A DNA stretch of 64,000 nucleotides, from positions 62,001-126,000 of the forward strand of contig NZ_LGQZ01000018.1 of assembly GCF_003116015.1 (NCBI RefSeq), given 5' to 3'. The position numbers and the translations under genes were made by a program. Under the pieces are notes generated by a model. It had not been told where the DNA came from and did no database searches. It saw only the letters and a list, made by a program, of their open reading frames with translations. Positions 1-9,121 of the stretch are shown here, piece by piece. The stretch comes from Azospirillum sp. TSO22-1. GTDB taxonomy: Bacteria > Pseudomonadota > Alphaproteobacteria > Azospirillales > Azospirillaceae. Every line of letters begins with the position of its first letter. Position 1 is the first letter of the stretch.

Positions 1-1
1 C

Positions 2-1786
2 CGGCTGGACTACCGCCTCGACAGCGACCATCCCACCGGCGCCTGCCACCATCAGAAGCTGCTCATCGTCGACGACGCGCTGGCCTTCTGCGGCGGCCTC
101 GACCTCACCGCCAACCGCTGGGACACCCGCGCCCACCGCCGCGACGAGCCCAACCGCCGGCAGCCCGACGGGCAGTGCTACGAGCCGTTCCACGACGTCA
201 TGATGGCGGTGGACGGCGACGCCGCCCGCGCGCTCGGCGACCTGTTCCGCGAGCGCTGGCTGCGCGCCACCGGCCAGCCGCTGACGCCGACGCCGCCCGG
301 CTACGACCCCTGGCCGGCGGCTCTGCTGCCGGTTCTGCTGCGCGAACATCCGGTGGCGGTGGCGCGCACCGACCCGCACTGGGGCGGCCGGCCCGAGGTG
401 CGCGAGGTGGAGGCGCTCCATCTCGACGCCATTGCGGCTGCGAAACGAACCATCTACCTGGAGAGCCAGTACTTCGCCGCCCAGGCCGTCGCCGAGGCGC
501 TGCGCAAGCGTCTGGCCGAGCCGGACGGGCCGGAGGTCGTGGTGGTCAACCCGGTGCGCGCCAACAGCTGGCTGGAGAACCAGGTGATGGTCTCCGCCCG
601 CAACCGGCTGGCCCGCCAGTTGAAGGAATGCGACCCGCACGGCCGCTTCCGCCTGTACGCGCCGGTCACCGACCAGACGCACATCACCGTGCACGCCAAG
701 GTGATGGTGATCGACGACCGGCTGCTGCGCATCGGCTCGGCCAACCTCAACAACCGCTCCATGGGCCTGGACACCGAGTGCGACCTCGCCATCGAGGCGC
801 GGACCGGCGACGCGTCCGAGGCCGAGGTGCGCGCCGCCGTCACCGCAGTGCGCGACGATCTGCTGGGCGAGCACCTGGGCGTCGCGCCGGAGGCGCTGGG
901 CCATGCGGTGCGGCGCAGCGGCTCGCTGATCGGCGCCATCGAATCGCTGCGCCGCCCCGGCGGCATGGGCCGCACGCTGGAGGTGCTGGAAACGCCCGAT
1001 CCCGGCGTCATCGGCGCCACCATGGCCGACACCGGCGTCCTCGACCCCGAGCGGCCGGTTCCGGCGACCGAACTGGTCAACCGCGTGCTGCCCTCGCTGA
1101 TCCCGCGCCAGCACACGGTGCTGGCAGGGCTGGCGATCCTGCTGGTGCTGGGCGGGCTGTACGCGCTGTGGAGCGTCACCGACCTCAAGGTGCTGGCGAC
1201 ACTGGACGCCGTGATGGCCGGGCTGGAATCGCTGCGCGGCACGCCGCTCGGCCCGGTGTGGCTGGTGGCGCTCTACGTGCTGGCCGGGCTGGTGGTGTTC
1301 CCCATCACCGTGCTGATCGCCGCCACCGCCATCGTGCTCGGCCCACTGGAAGGTTTCGTGATCGCAATGACTGGGGCGCTGGCGTCGTCGGTGGTGCTGT
1401 TCTGGATCGGGCGCACGCTGGGGCGGCGGCACATCGAGCGCTTCGGCGGGCCGGCGGTGGCGCGGGCCAGCGCGCGGCTGGCGCGCAGCGGAATTCTCGC
1501 GGTGGCGACGATCCGGGTTGTCCCGGTGGCCCCGTTCACCGTAATCAATCTGGTGGCCGGGGCGTCGCGCATCCGCTTCCGCGACTTCGTCGTCGGCACC
1601 CTGGCCGGCATCGCGCCGGGAGCACTGGCGTTCAGCCTGCTGGGCAACCAGTTGGAGAGGACGCTGCGCAACCCGACAGGGGCCGACGTGGCGCTGCTGG
1701 TCGGGCTCGCCGCCGTGGCGGTCGGGCTGGGCTGGGCGGCGAACCGGGTGTTGGACAGGACAGGCTGGGGAGGCAGGGACTCGTGA
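2..1786 (+). CDS. Phospholipase D-like / VTT (DedA-like) domain membrane protein, 5' partial
   Basis: The reading frame is open from the window edge, so the N-terminus is missing; 594 codons remain. Two PLD catalytic HKD motifs are visible: HQKLLIVDD at about residues 18-26 and HAKVMVIDD followed by GSANLNNRS at about 231-250. The pair implies a phosphatidyltransferase or phosphodiesterase of the PLD superfamily. The C-terminal third (about 370-590) is hydrophobic with several membrane segments and resembles the VTT/SNARE-associated (DedA-like) domain. Fusion of the two halves is a known bacterial architecture, so the PLD part probably sits on the cytoplasmic membrane. The substrate cannot be told from sequence. 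The TGA overlaps the GTG start of the next gene, which suggests translational coupling. Confidence 0.88.
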   Translation, partial: RLDYRLDSDHPTGACHHQKLLIVDDALAFCGGLDLTANRWDTRAHRRDEPNRRQPDGQCYEPFHDVMMAVDGDAARALGDLFRERWLRATGQPLTPTPPGYDPWPAALLPVLLREHPVAVARTDPHWGGRPEVREVEALHLDAIAAAKRTIYLESQYFAAQAVAEALRKRLAEPDGPEVVVVNPVRANSWLENQVMVSARNRLARQLKECDPHGRFRLYAPVTDQTHITVHAKVMVIDDRLLRIGSANLNNRSMGLDTECDLAIEARTGDASEAEVRAAVTAVRDDLLGEHLGVAPEALGHAVRRSGSLIGAIESLRRPGGMGRTLEVLETPDPGVIGATMADTGVLDPERPVPATELVNRVLPSLIPRQHTVLAGLAILLVLGGLYALWSVTDLKVLATLDAVMAGLESLRGTPLGPVWLVALYVLAGLVVFPITVLIAATAIVLGPLEGFVIAMTGALASSVVLFWIGRTLGRRHIERFGGPAVARASARLARSGILAVATIRVVPVAPFTVINLVAGASRIRFRDFVVGTLAGIAPGALAFSLLGNQLERTLRNPTGADVALLVGLAAVAVGLGWAANRVLDRTGWGGRDS

Positions 1787-2595
1787 TCCGGTTCACCGAC
1801 GAGCGGGTTCGGCGCATCGCGTCGGCCCTGCGGGCCGCCCGCGCCCGCCGCCACCTGCGCCCGCCGGACAGCCGGTCGAGCCCGGTGCCGGAGGGCATGA
1901 CGACGCTGCGCATCGCCACCTGGAACATCCACAGCTGCGTCGGCCTCGACGCCCGCTTCGCCCCCGACCGCATCGCCGAGGTGATCCGCGGCCTCGACGT
2001 CGACCTGATCGGGTTGCAGGAGGTCGGCTGGCACCACCGCGGCGAGGTCGGGCTGGACCAGTTCGACTACCTCGCCAAGGCCACCGGCCTGACGGCGCAC
2101 GCGGCACCCACCAAGCACAACGCCCGCGCCCACTACGGCAACTGCGTCCTGACGCGGCTGCCGGTGCGCTCGGTGACGCCGATCGACCTGTGCGTCCGCC
2201 ACCGCGAGCCGCGCGGCGGCGTCGACGTGGTGGTGGAGGTGGAGGGCCGCCCGGTGCGGGTGATCGCCGCCCACCTCGGCCTCGACCCGTGGGAGCGCGC
2301 CAGCCAGATCGCCCGGATCATCGGCCTGCTCGACCAGCAGCCGGAGCTGCCGTCGCTGTTCATGGGCGACCTCAACGAATGGACGCCGACCTCGCCGCGC
2401 CTGCGCCGCCTGGCCGAATCCTTCGAGGACTGGGCCAGCCCGCGCAGCTTCCACGCCAAGATGCCGACGCTGCGGCTGGACCGCCTGTACGTCCGCGGCG
2501 GCCTGAAGATCCCGGCCTTCGAGGTGATCCGCACGCCGGTGACCCGGCGGGCATCCGATCACCTGCCGGTACGGGCTGTGGTTGCGGTGCCGTAA
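1783..2595 (+). CDS. Endonuclease/exonuclease/phosphatase family protein
   Basis: The 270-aa protein carries the fold's signature blocks: RIATWNIHS near residue 42, LIGLQEVG near 77, a metal-binding MGDLNEW near 196, and a terminal SDHLPVRAVV with the catalytic Asp-His. These define a Mg-dependent phosphodiesterase of the EEP superfamily. The GTG start at 1783 is preferred because it has GGAGG a few bases upstream and overlaps the upstream TGA. An ATG at 1897 would remove a basic 38-residue leader and is the alternative. Coupling to a PLD-like membrane protein suggests a shared role in phospholipid or nucleotide phosphodiester turnover, which is inference. Confidence 0.87.
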   Translation: MIRFTDERVRRIASALRAARARRHLRPPDSRSSPVPEGMTTLRIATWNIHSCVGLDARFAPDRIAEVIRGLDVDLIGLQEVGWHHRGEVGLDQFDYLAKATGLTAHAAPTKHNARAHYGNCVLTRLPVRSVTPIDLCVRHREPRGGVDVVVEVEGRPVRVIAAHLGLDPWERASQIARIIGLLDQQPELPSLFMGDLNEWTPTSPRLRRLAESFEDWASPRSFHAKMPTLRLDRLYVRGGLKIPAFEVIRTPVTRRASDHLPVRAVVAVP

Positions 2596-2603
2596 CCGTT
2601 GCC

Positions 2604-2757
2604 GGCCCCTCCCCCGCCTCCGGCGGGGGAGGGTTGGGTGGGGGCAGCGACGTATCCGAGAATCAACGCCTGCCACGGTGGCCGTCACCCCCACCTTCCC
2701 ACGCCTGCGGCGCGGGCCCCTTCCTCCCCCAGCGGGGCTGGGGGAGGGGGTCACATG
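2604..2757. repeat. G+C-rich palindromic intergenic element
   Basis: The gap between two convergent genes holds an 11-bp perfect hairpin (CCTCCCCCGCC / GGCGGGGGAGG at 2608-2632) and a second, looser C-rich/G-rich inverted pair near 2690-2755. The same CTCCCCCGC...GCGGGGGAGGG core recurs at 29.6, 32.6 and 56.5 kb. It may stop transcription from both sides, but there is no T-tract. Confidence 0.7.
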
Positions 2758-2767
2758 GCCCCCGGGG

Positions 2768-3853
2768 TCACCGCACCGGCTTCAACTCGTAGATCAGCCA
2801 CACCAGCAGCCCGACCACGACCAGCGCCCCGCCCTGGTGCGCCGCCGCCAGCGGGATCGCCACCACGCTGAGCAGCGTCGCCACCCCCAGCGCGATCTGC
2901 ACCACCACCATGGCGCCGAGCAGCAGCGCCACCCGCCCCGCACGCCCCGGCAGCCCCGCCGCCCACACCCACGCCGCCAGCACCAGCGCCACCGCGCCGG
3001 TGGTCAGCGCCAGCGCGCGGTGCAGGAACTGCACGGCCGCGGTGTTCTCGAAAGCGTTGAGCCACCAGGGCGACAGGTTCCACACCTCGGGCGGCACGAC
3101 GTGCCCGGCCATCAGCGGGAAGGTGTTGTAGGCAAGGCCGGCGCGGAGGCCGGCGACGAACGCGCCCCAGACGATAGTCACCGCCGCCAGCCCCAGCGCC
3201 CAGCGGGCGAACCGGCGCAGCCCCGCCGCCTCCGGCCGCCAGCCGGCCAGTGGGGCCGGGTCGAGGATGCCCAGCGCCACCCGGATCAGCGCCGCGTAGA
3301 TCAGGATCGCCGTGCCCAGGTGCAGCGCCAGCCGGTAGTGGCTGACGTGCGGCGCGTCGGCCAGCCCGCTCTTCACCATGAACCAGCCGATGACGCCCTG
3401 CAGCCCGCCCAGCAGGAACAGTCCGGCCAGCTGCGGCGCCAGCGCCCTCGGCACCCGCCCGCGCGCCAGGAACCACAGGAACGGCAGCAGGAAGACGAAG
3501 CCGATCAGCTGTCCCCACAGCCGGTGGAACCACTCCCAGAAGAAGATCTGCTTGAAGCCGGCGAGGTCCATCCAGGCGTTGTAGACGCGGAACTCCGGCG
3601 TCTGGCGGTAGAGGTCGAAGACACGGGTCCACTCCGCCTCCGACAGCGGCGGCAGGATGCCGATCAGCGGCTTCCACTCCACCATCGACAGGCCGGATTC
3701 GGTCAGCCGGGTGATCGCCCCGATCACCGCCATGGCGAACACCATGCCGGCGCAGGCCAACAGCCACACGGCGAGCGGCCGCGTCGCCGGTTTGGCACGG
3801 GGCGCGGCGCGGGAAACGCAGGTGTCGGTCAAGCTCGTCACGGGCGGGTCCAT
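2768..3853 (-). CDS. ctaA: Heme A synthase (COX15/CtaA, type 2)
   Basis: The 361-aa protein oxidises the C8 methyl group of heme O to a formyl group, giving heme A for aa3-type cytochrome oxidases. It is an integral membrane protein with about eight hydrophobic segments. The N-terminal block GAITRLTESGLSMVEWKP is the hallmark of the alphaproteobacterial/mitochondrial COX15 branch, and later His residues in HRLWGQL, HVSHYRLALHLG and FLHRALA fit the heme ligand pairs. The start at MDPPVTS is chosen because it gives the usual family length. The gene diverges from the large oxidoreductase at 4007 and no other oxidase assembly genes are adjacent. Confidence 0.95.
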   Translation of the reverse strand: MDPPVTSLTDTCVSRAAPRAKPATRPLAVWLLACAGMVFAMAVIGAITRLTESGLSMVEWKPLIGILPPLSEAEWTRVFDLYRQTPEFRVYNAWMDLAGFKQIFFWEWFHRLWGQLIGFVFLLPFLWFLARGRVPRALAPQLAGLFLLGGLQGVIGWFMVKSGLADAPHVSHYRLALHLGTAILIYAALIRVALGILDPAPLAGWRPEAAGLRRFARWALGLAAVTIVWGAFVAGLRAGLAYNTFPLMAGHVVPPEVWNLSPWWLNAFENTAAVQFLHRALALTTGAVALVLAAWVWAAGLPGRAGRVALLLGAMVVVQIALGVATLLSVVAIPLAAAHQGGALVVVGLLVWLIYELKPVR

Positions 3854-4006
3854 TGGGGGTAGCGGCCGGGAGAATGTGGGGGCGGGGTGGGGCTGCGTCA
3901 AATGGGCTGCGCCCGCCAGCCCGATTTGGCTGTACGCCGGTCCCCGGAATGTTACAAATTCGATAGGGAGACCAACCATTTGGGGCGGAAGCCCCGGCAG
4001 GCGGCG

Positions 4007-7000
4007 ATGACGGACCTCACGCTGAGCTACGGCCTCGAGTTCGCGGATCTGTACGAACGGGAGGGGCTGCTGCGGATCGACCGCGCGTTCCTCGACCACC
4101 TCGCCGGCGCCGATGCCGGGCTGGCGGCCCGGCTGGAGGCGGCGCGCAGTGCGCCCGACGCGCTGGAGCGCAAGGCGGAGAGCGATCTTCTGATCGCCGT
4201 CGCCCCGCACCTGGAGGATTTCCTCGGCCAACTCTTCGGCATCCGCGCCGAATTGGACGAACTGCGCGCCCGCCACCACGAACTGGCGCCGCTCTACGCC
4301 GCCAAGCGCCTGTTCGTGCAGCGCCGCGCCGCCAAGGCGGTGGCGCCCGACGCGATCCCCAGCCTGGACGGCGCCGAACTGGCGGCGCGGCTGGAGGACT
4401 GGCTGGCCGGCCCGCTGACCGAGATCGCCTTCGCCCGCCAGGTGCTCGCCTGGATGGACGCCGAGGCCGAGCACGCCGGCAAGCTCGACACCGCCGCGCA
4501 GTACGCCGCCTGGGCGGTGTTCGCCGAGGCCGGCCGGGCGAAGCACGGCAAGGGCGTGCTGTTCCAGGTGCCGCACCGGACCGACCCGCTGCACCTCGTG
4601 CCGCTGGCCGTGGAGGAGCGGCACGGCGCCCCCATGGCCAAGGCGCCGGAGGAGCGCTGCCGCCCACGCCAGGGCTTCCACCTCACCGACCCGGGCACCG
4701 ACCTGAAGGGCGCGCTCGACCAGGCCAACTACTGCATCTGGTGCCACAACCAGGGCAAGGACAGCTGCTCGCACGGGCTCCCGGATAAGAAGAATACGGA
4801 CCGCAAGGCCGGCGGCTACGCCAGGAGCGCCTTCGGCGTGACGCTGCACGGCTGCCCGCTCGACGAGAAGATCTCGGAGATGCACGCCCTCAAGGCCGAG
4901 GGAGCGCCGGTCGGCGCGCTGGCCGCGGTCGTCATCGACAACCCGATGTGCGCGGCCACCGGCCACCGCATCTGCAACGACTGCATGAAGGCCTGCATCT
5001 ACCAGAAGCAGGAGCCGGTCGACATCCCGCAGGCCGAGACCCGCACCCTGAAGGACGTGCTGGAGCTGCCCTGGGGCTTCGAGATCTACAGCCTGCTGAC
5101 GCGCTGGAACCCGCTCGACCTGCGGCGCCCGGTGATGAAGGCGGCGAGCGGCTACAAGGTTCTGGTGGTCGGGCTGGGGCCGGCCGGCTTCACGCTGGCG
5201 CACCACCTGATGAACGACGGCCACACCGTGGTCGGCATCGACGGCCTGAAGATCGAGCCGCTGCCGGCCGACCTCTCCGGCGTCCTGCCCAGCGGCACGC
5301 GCGTCGGCTTCCGGCCGATCCGCGACGTGCACGACCTCTACGACCGGCTGGACGAGCGCGTCATGGCCGGCTTCGGCGGCGTGGCCGAGTACGGCATCAC
5401 CGTGCGCTGGAACAAGAACTTCCTGAAGGTCGTCCGCCTGCTGTTGGAGCGGCGCAGCCGGATGAGCATCATCGGCGGCGTGCGCTTCGGCGGCACGCTG
5501 ACCATCGACGACGCGCTCGAGTTGGGCTTCGACCACATCGCGCTGTGCATGGGCGCCGGCAAGCCGACCGTGGTGCCGATGAAGAACGGGCTGGCGCGCG
5601 GCGTGCGGCAGGCCTCGGACTTCCTGATGGCCCTGCAGCTGACCGGGGCGGCGAAGACCGAGTCCATCGCCAACCTGCAGGTCCGCCTGCCCATCGTGGT
5701 GATCGGCGGCGGCCTGACCGCCATCGACACCGCCACCGAGTCGCTGGCCTACTACCCCGTCCAGGTCGAGAAGTTCCTGTCCCGCTACGAGACCCTCGCC
5801 GCCGAGCGCGGCGAGGCCGCGGTGCGCGGGCGCTGGACGCCGGAGGAAACGGTGCTGGCCGACGAGTTCCTCGGCCACGCCCGCGCCATCCGCGCCGAGC
5901 GCGCCGCCGCCGCGGAGGAGGCCCGGTCGCCCCGCATCGCTGCGCTGCTGGACTCCTGGGGCGGCGCCACCATCGCCTACCGCCGCCGGCTGATCGACGC
6001 GCCGAGCTACACGCTGAACCACGAGGAGGTGATGCACGGCCTCGCCGAGGGCATCCGCTTCCTGGAATCCGTCACCCCGCGCGCCGTGGAGATGGACGAG
6101 CACGGCGCCGCCAGGGCGCTGCACCTTGCCCACAACCCGGTCGGGCCGGACGGCGTCGTCGCTCCGGCCGCGGTGGACGTCACCCTGCCCGCCCGCACCA
6201 TCCTGGTCGCCGCCGGCACCCAGCCCAACACCGTGCTGGCCCGCGAGGAGCCGGAATGGGTGGAACTGGACGGCCGCACCTTCCGCGCCCTGGACGAGGA
6301 CGGCAACCCGGTGAAGCCGGAACCGATGCCGAAGCCGGCCGAAACGCACGTGCTGATGGCGAAGGCGCCTGATGGACGCTTCCTGTCCTTCTTCGGCGAC
6401 CTGCACCCGTCCTTCTCCGGCAACGTGGTGAAGGCGATGGGCGGGGCGAAGCGCGGTTACCCGGTGGTCAGCCGGGTGCTGGAGAGGCGCTCCCCCACCG
6501 CGGTGGCGCCGGAGCGGCTGGTGCAGACGCTGAACCACGACCTGCGCCCCAGCGTGCACGCGGTGCACCGGCTGACGCCGACCATCGTCGAGGTGGTGGT
6601 GAAGGCCCCCGCCGCCGCCCGCCGCTTCGAGCCCGGCCAGTTCTACCGCCTGCAGAACTTCGAGACGCTGGCCTACCGGGTGGGGCACACCACGCTGGCC
6701 ATGGAGGGGCTGGCACTGACCGGCGCCTGGGTGGACAAGCAGCGCGGCCTTCTGTCGATGATCGTGCTGGAGATGGGCGGCTCGTCCGACCTGTGCGCGA
6801 CGCTGAAGACCGGCGACCCGGTCATCGTCATGGGCCCGACCGGCGCGCCGACCGAGGTGCCGGAGGGCGAGACGATCGGACTGGTCGGCGGCGGCCTCGG
6901 CAACGCGGTGCTGTTCTCCATCGGACAGGCGGCGCGCGCGCGGGGCTGCCGCGTCGTCTACTTCGCCGGCTACAAGAAGCTGATCGACCGCTACAAGGTG

Positions 7001-7513
7001 GACCAGATCGAGGCCGCCGCCGACCGCGTCATCTGGTGCAGCGACGAGGCGCCGGGCTTCGAGCCCTCGCGCCCGGGCGACAAGACCTTCGTCGGCAACA
7101 TCGTCGAGGCGATGCGCGCCTACGCCTCCGGCGAGCTGGGCCGGGCCGACATCCCGCTGTCGGACGTGGACCGCATCGTCGCCATCGGCTCCGACCGCAT
7201 GATGGCGGCGGTGGGGGCGGCCCGGCACGGCGTGCTGAAGCCCTTCCTGAAGCCGGGGCACGTCGGCATCGGTTCGATCAACTCCCCCATGCAGTGCATG
7301 ATGAAGGAGATCTGCGCCCAGTGCCTGCAGCGCCACCGCGACCCGGAGACGGGCGAGGAGAGCGTGGTGTTCTCCTGCTTCAACCAGGACCAGAACCTGG
7401 ACCGCGTGGACTTCGCCAACCTCAACGACCGCCTGAAGCAGAACGCCGTGCAGGAGAAGCTGACCGCGCAGTGGATCGACCGGTGTTTGCGGGCGATGGG
7501 GGCGCGGAGGTAG
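4007..7513 (+). CDS. Large multi-domain FAD/NAD(P)/Fe-S oxidoreductase (GltD-like plus ferredoxin-reductase-like)
   Basis: The 1168-aa protein starts with a helical region of about 230 residues. A cysteine-rich stretch follows (YCIWCHNQGKDSC near 242; CAATGHRICNDCMKAC near 314), resembling the Fe-S linker of glutamate synthase small subunits. Two dinucleotide-binding folds come next (VVGLGPAGF near 386, VVIGGGLTAIDTATE near 564), with AAGTQPNT near 736. The C-terminal part looks like a ferredoxin reductase or PyrK module (FEPGQFYRLQ near 874, GLVGGGLGNAV near 960). It ends in CMMKEICAQCLQRH near 1098, another likely Fe-S site. It probably moves electrons between NAD(P)H and an acceptor in the cytoplasm; neither substrate nor partner is evident. 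It stands alone as a single gene. Confidence 0.85.
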   Translation: MTDLTLSYGLEFADLYEREGLLRIDRAFLDHLAGADAGLAARLEAARSAPDALERKAESDLLIAVAPHLEDFLGQLFGIRAELDELRARHHELAPLYAAKRLFVQRRAAKAVAPDAIPSLDGAELAARLEDWLAGPLTEIAFARQVLAWMDAEAEHAGKLDTAAQYAAWAVFAEAGRAKHGKGVLFQVPHRTDPLHLVPLAVEERHGAPMAKAPEERCRPRQGFHLTDPGTDLKGALDQANYCIWCHNQGKDSCSHGLPDKKNTDRKAGGYARSAFGVTLHGCPLDEKISEMHALKAEGAPVGALAAVVIDNPMCAATGHRICNDCMKACIYQKQEPVDIPQAETRTLKDVLELPWGFEIYSLLTRWNPLDLRRPVMKAASGYKVLVVGLGPAGFTLAHHLMNDGHTVVGIDGLKIEPLPADLSGVLPSGTRVGFRPIRDVHDLYDRLDERVMAGFGGVAEYGITVRWNKNFLKVVRLLLERRSRMSIIGGVRFGGTLTIDDALELGFDHIALCMGAGKPTVVPMKNGLARGVRQASDFLMALQLTGAAKTESIANLQVRLPIVVIGGGLTAIDTATESLAYYPVQVEKFLSRYETLAAERGEAAVRGRWTPEETVLADEFLGHARAIRAERAAAAEEARSPRIAALLDSWGGATIAYRRRLIDAPSYTLNHEEVMHGLAEGIRFLESVTPRAVEMDEHGAARALHLAHNPVGPDGVVAPAAVDVTLPARTILVAAGTQPNTVLAREEPEWVELDGRTFRALDEDGNPVKPEPMPKPAETHVLMAKAPDGRFLSFFGDLHPSFSGNVVKAMGGAKRGYPVVSRVLERRSPTAVAPERLVQTLNHDLRPSVHAVHRLTPTIVEVVVKAPAAARRFEPGQFYRLQNFETLAYRVGHTTLAMEGLALTGAWVDKQRGLLSMIVLEMGGSSDLCATLKTGDPVIVMGPTGAPTEVPEGETIGLVGGGLGNAVLFSIGQAARARGCRVVYFAGYKKLIDRYKVDQIEAAADRVIWCSDEAPGFEPSRPGDKTFVGNIVEAMRAYASGELGRADIPLSDVDRIVAIGSDRMMAAVGAARHGVLKPFLKPGHVGIGSINSPMQCMMKEICAQCLQRHRDPETGEESVVFSCFNQDQNLDRVDFANLNDRLKQNAVQEKLTAQWIDRCLRAMGARR

Positions 7514-7566
7514 TCGGAGACGAAGAAATTCGGCGAGACCTCCGCCCGCCATGAGGGAAACACAAG

Positions 7567-7935
7567 ATGCTTAAGCCGAGTGCACGCTTCTCCGATGTGG
7601 TCATCAGAGCGCTCCGATATTGGCCTAATAAAGTGAGCACATCAGATCGCATAATAACTATAGTTGGCAACGAGGTTAGAATAAGATTTCCAACTCTATC
7701 GCAGGCAGAGGATCAGGCAGATCCACAACTCCTATCAGAAAATGACGAGTTTGGACATTTACTGAACTGGACCCTGTACACAATTCTTCATAAAATCGCA
7801 CAAATGCAAGAAGCCGTCTTTCCGCAGATGGTTTACCACGGCTATCTGCGGCATGCGTTTGAAGAAAGCCTGAAAGACGACATGTATCAAACAATCGCCA
7901 AAGAATATTGGGAAAGCAACTCCAGGCACCCGTAA
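7567..7935 (+). CDS. Hypothetical protein in an AT-rich islet
   Basis: This 122-aa frame (MLKPSARFSD...) shows no family motif I recognise. Its codons often end in A or T, unlike every neighbour, and the surrounding 400 bp is visibly AT-richer than the rest of the window, which suggests recent acquisition. The reading is uncharged to mildly acidic with no signal peptide or membrane segment. Just past the stop a short hairpin (TCCCTG/CAGGGA, 7940-7958) separates it from the convergent lysozyme gene. It could be a real accessory gene or a remnant. The open frame in AT-rich DNA, where chance stops are common, favours a real gene. Confidence 0.5.
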   Translation: MLKPSARFSDVVIRALRYWPNKVSTSDRIITIVGNEVRIRFPTLSQAEDQADPQLLSENDEFGHLLNWTLYTILHKIAQMQEAVFPQMVYHGYLRHAFEESLKDDMYQTIAKEYWESNSRHP

Positions 7936-8024
7936 AACATCCCTGCCCAGTACAGGGAAGAGCTTCCAAAAGCGTGCATCTGGATAGGTCGGGCCGACCA
8001 GTGGGCGATCCGACGATCGAATCC

Positions 8025-8513
8025 CTACGCCGTCGCCGCCGGCGTCGGCTCTGCGTTCAGGAAGTCCGCCTCGCCCTGAAACAGCGCGGCCTCGGCGGCG
8101 CGCCGCTTGACGAGGCCCTGCAGGATCACCTTGCGGCCGTCCACCGTGCTGTACACCCACTTGCCGAACTCGCCGGCCGCGCCGGCGAAATCTTCGGCGT
8201 TGACCTTCTTCAGCAGGGTGGACTCTTCGAGATTCCCAATCCCCAAGTTGAAAGCGAAGGACGCCAACGCGCCGCGCTGCTGCGGATTGATCGTCACCTT
8301 CACCAGCCGGTCCACGCCGGCCGCCGCGCCGGTCAGGTCCTCGGCCAGATAGGCGTTCGCCTGATCCTCGGTGATCGTGTCGCCCAGTTTCACGCCCTCC
8401 GTGTGCCCGTAGCCGATGGTCGGCACGCCGGCCGGGCACAGGTAGGCCTTCAGGTACAGACCTTCGAAATGCTTCACTAGGTCGACGGCGTCCTGGCACA
8501 CCGGCTCTGTCAT
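8025..8513 (-). CDS. Phage-type lysozyme (glycoside hydrolase family 24)
   Basis: The 162-aa endolysin-type muramidase cleaves the glycan strands of peptidoglycan. The family motif is clear: FEGLYLKAYLCPAGVPTIGYGHT-like, split here as FEGLYLKAYLC and PAGVPTIGYGHT. The catalytic Glu is followed by Cys after eight residues and Thr after five more, the E-C-T variant of the T4/P22 triad. The start at MTEPVCQ is chosen over a longer frame because the upstream DNA is AT-rich, promoter-like sequence. No signal peptide is present and no holin or phage structural gene is nearby, so this is an isolated phage-derived or domesticated lysozyme. Confidence 0.9.
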   Translation of the reverse strand: MTEPVCQDAVDLVKHFEGLYLKAYLCPAGVPTIGYGHTEGVKLGDTITEDQANAYLAEDLTGAAAGVDRLVKVTINPQQRGALASFAFNLGIGNLEESTLLKKVNAEDFAGAAGEFGKWVYSTVDGRKVILQGLVKRRAAEAALFQGEADFLNAEPTPAATA

Positions 8514-8606
8514 CGCACACCCCTTCGCGAGAATGAGCGAAAACCATAACCGATCATGCATTGTAAGTAAAATTTGATCCGCATCCGAAGCGTTATCCAC
8601 TTCGAA

Positions 8607-8753
8607 CTATAACACCGACAGATCCTCCAGCGCGTGCAGCAGGAAGAACAGGCCGAAGAAGATGGCGAACAGCCCGGCGATGGTGGCGAACTCCAGGACC
8701 GCCTCGGTCAGCCAGGCGTCGGACTCGTCGTGGTCGACGTGCAGCATGGTCAT
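8607..8753 (-). CDS. Small single-span membrane peptide (48 aa)
   Basis: The short frame begins MTMLHVDHDESDAW and then runs into one hydrophobic span of about 22 residues (FATIAGLFAIFFGLFFLL). Its ATG is preceded at 4-5 bp by GGAGGG, an excellent ribosome binding site, which is the main reason to call it. The N-terminus is acidic and the C-terminus short. Function is unknown; small single-span proteins of this kind often modulate a larger membrane complex, but no partner is adjacent. Confidence 0.6.
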   Translation of the reverse strand: MTMLHVDHDESDAWLTEAVLEFATIAGLFAIFFGLFFLLHALEDLSVL

Positions 8754-8857
8754 TCATCCCTCCGCGTGCGCCCGATGGCGCGTTCATTTGCATAAAATTT
8801 TAGGCAAGCGGCGCAAGGAGGCAGTGACGGCCGTCACACCGGCCACAGGGGATCCGT

Positions 8858-9121
8858 TCAGTGCAGCCGCAGTTCGGCGGCGACCAGCCGCACCTCGGCC
8901 GGAGCGATCAGCCCCTGGGTCGCCAGCTTCACCGAGTGGAGCTTGCCGTCCAGGTTGCGCTGCCAGTAGTCGAGGAAGCGCGTCAGCACCGGATAGTGCG
9001 GCGCCATGTCCAGGTCCTGCCAGATGAAGCTCTGCAGCAGGGCGGGATGGTCGGGCATGTGGTAAAGGATTTCCGCCGTGGTCAGGCGGTAGTCGCGAAG
9101 CTGCCGGGCAAGGTCGGTCAT
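8858..9121 (-). CDS. usg: Usg family protein
   Basis: The 87-aa protein matches the alphaproteobacterial Usg-like family, recognisable from the blocks DYRLTTAEILYHMPDHP and QDLDMAPHYPVL and the ending AEVRLVAAELRLH. Biochemical function is not known. The start is fixed by GGAGGTGAG eight bases upstream of the ATG; longer readings run into the groESL upstream region and are unlikely. It diverges from groES. Confidence 0.88.
   Translation of the reverse strand: MTDLARQLRDYRLTTAEILYHMPDHPALLQSFIWQDLDMAPHYPVLTRFLDYWQRNLDGKLHSVKLATQGLIAPAEVRLVAAELRLH

Noticed and set aside
2768-7552. Very long open frame on the minus strand across the large oxidoreductase
   Set aside because: It is antisense to a clear gene, His/Arg/Gly-rich with no motifs, and only its last part (ctaA) is real. 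G+C-rich DNA gives such long shadow frames.
7514-9121. Prophage
   Set aside because: A single lysozyme and one orphan gene without integrase, structural genes or attachment repeats do not make a prophage.
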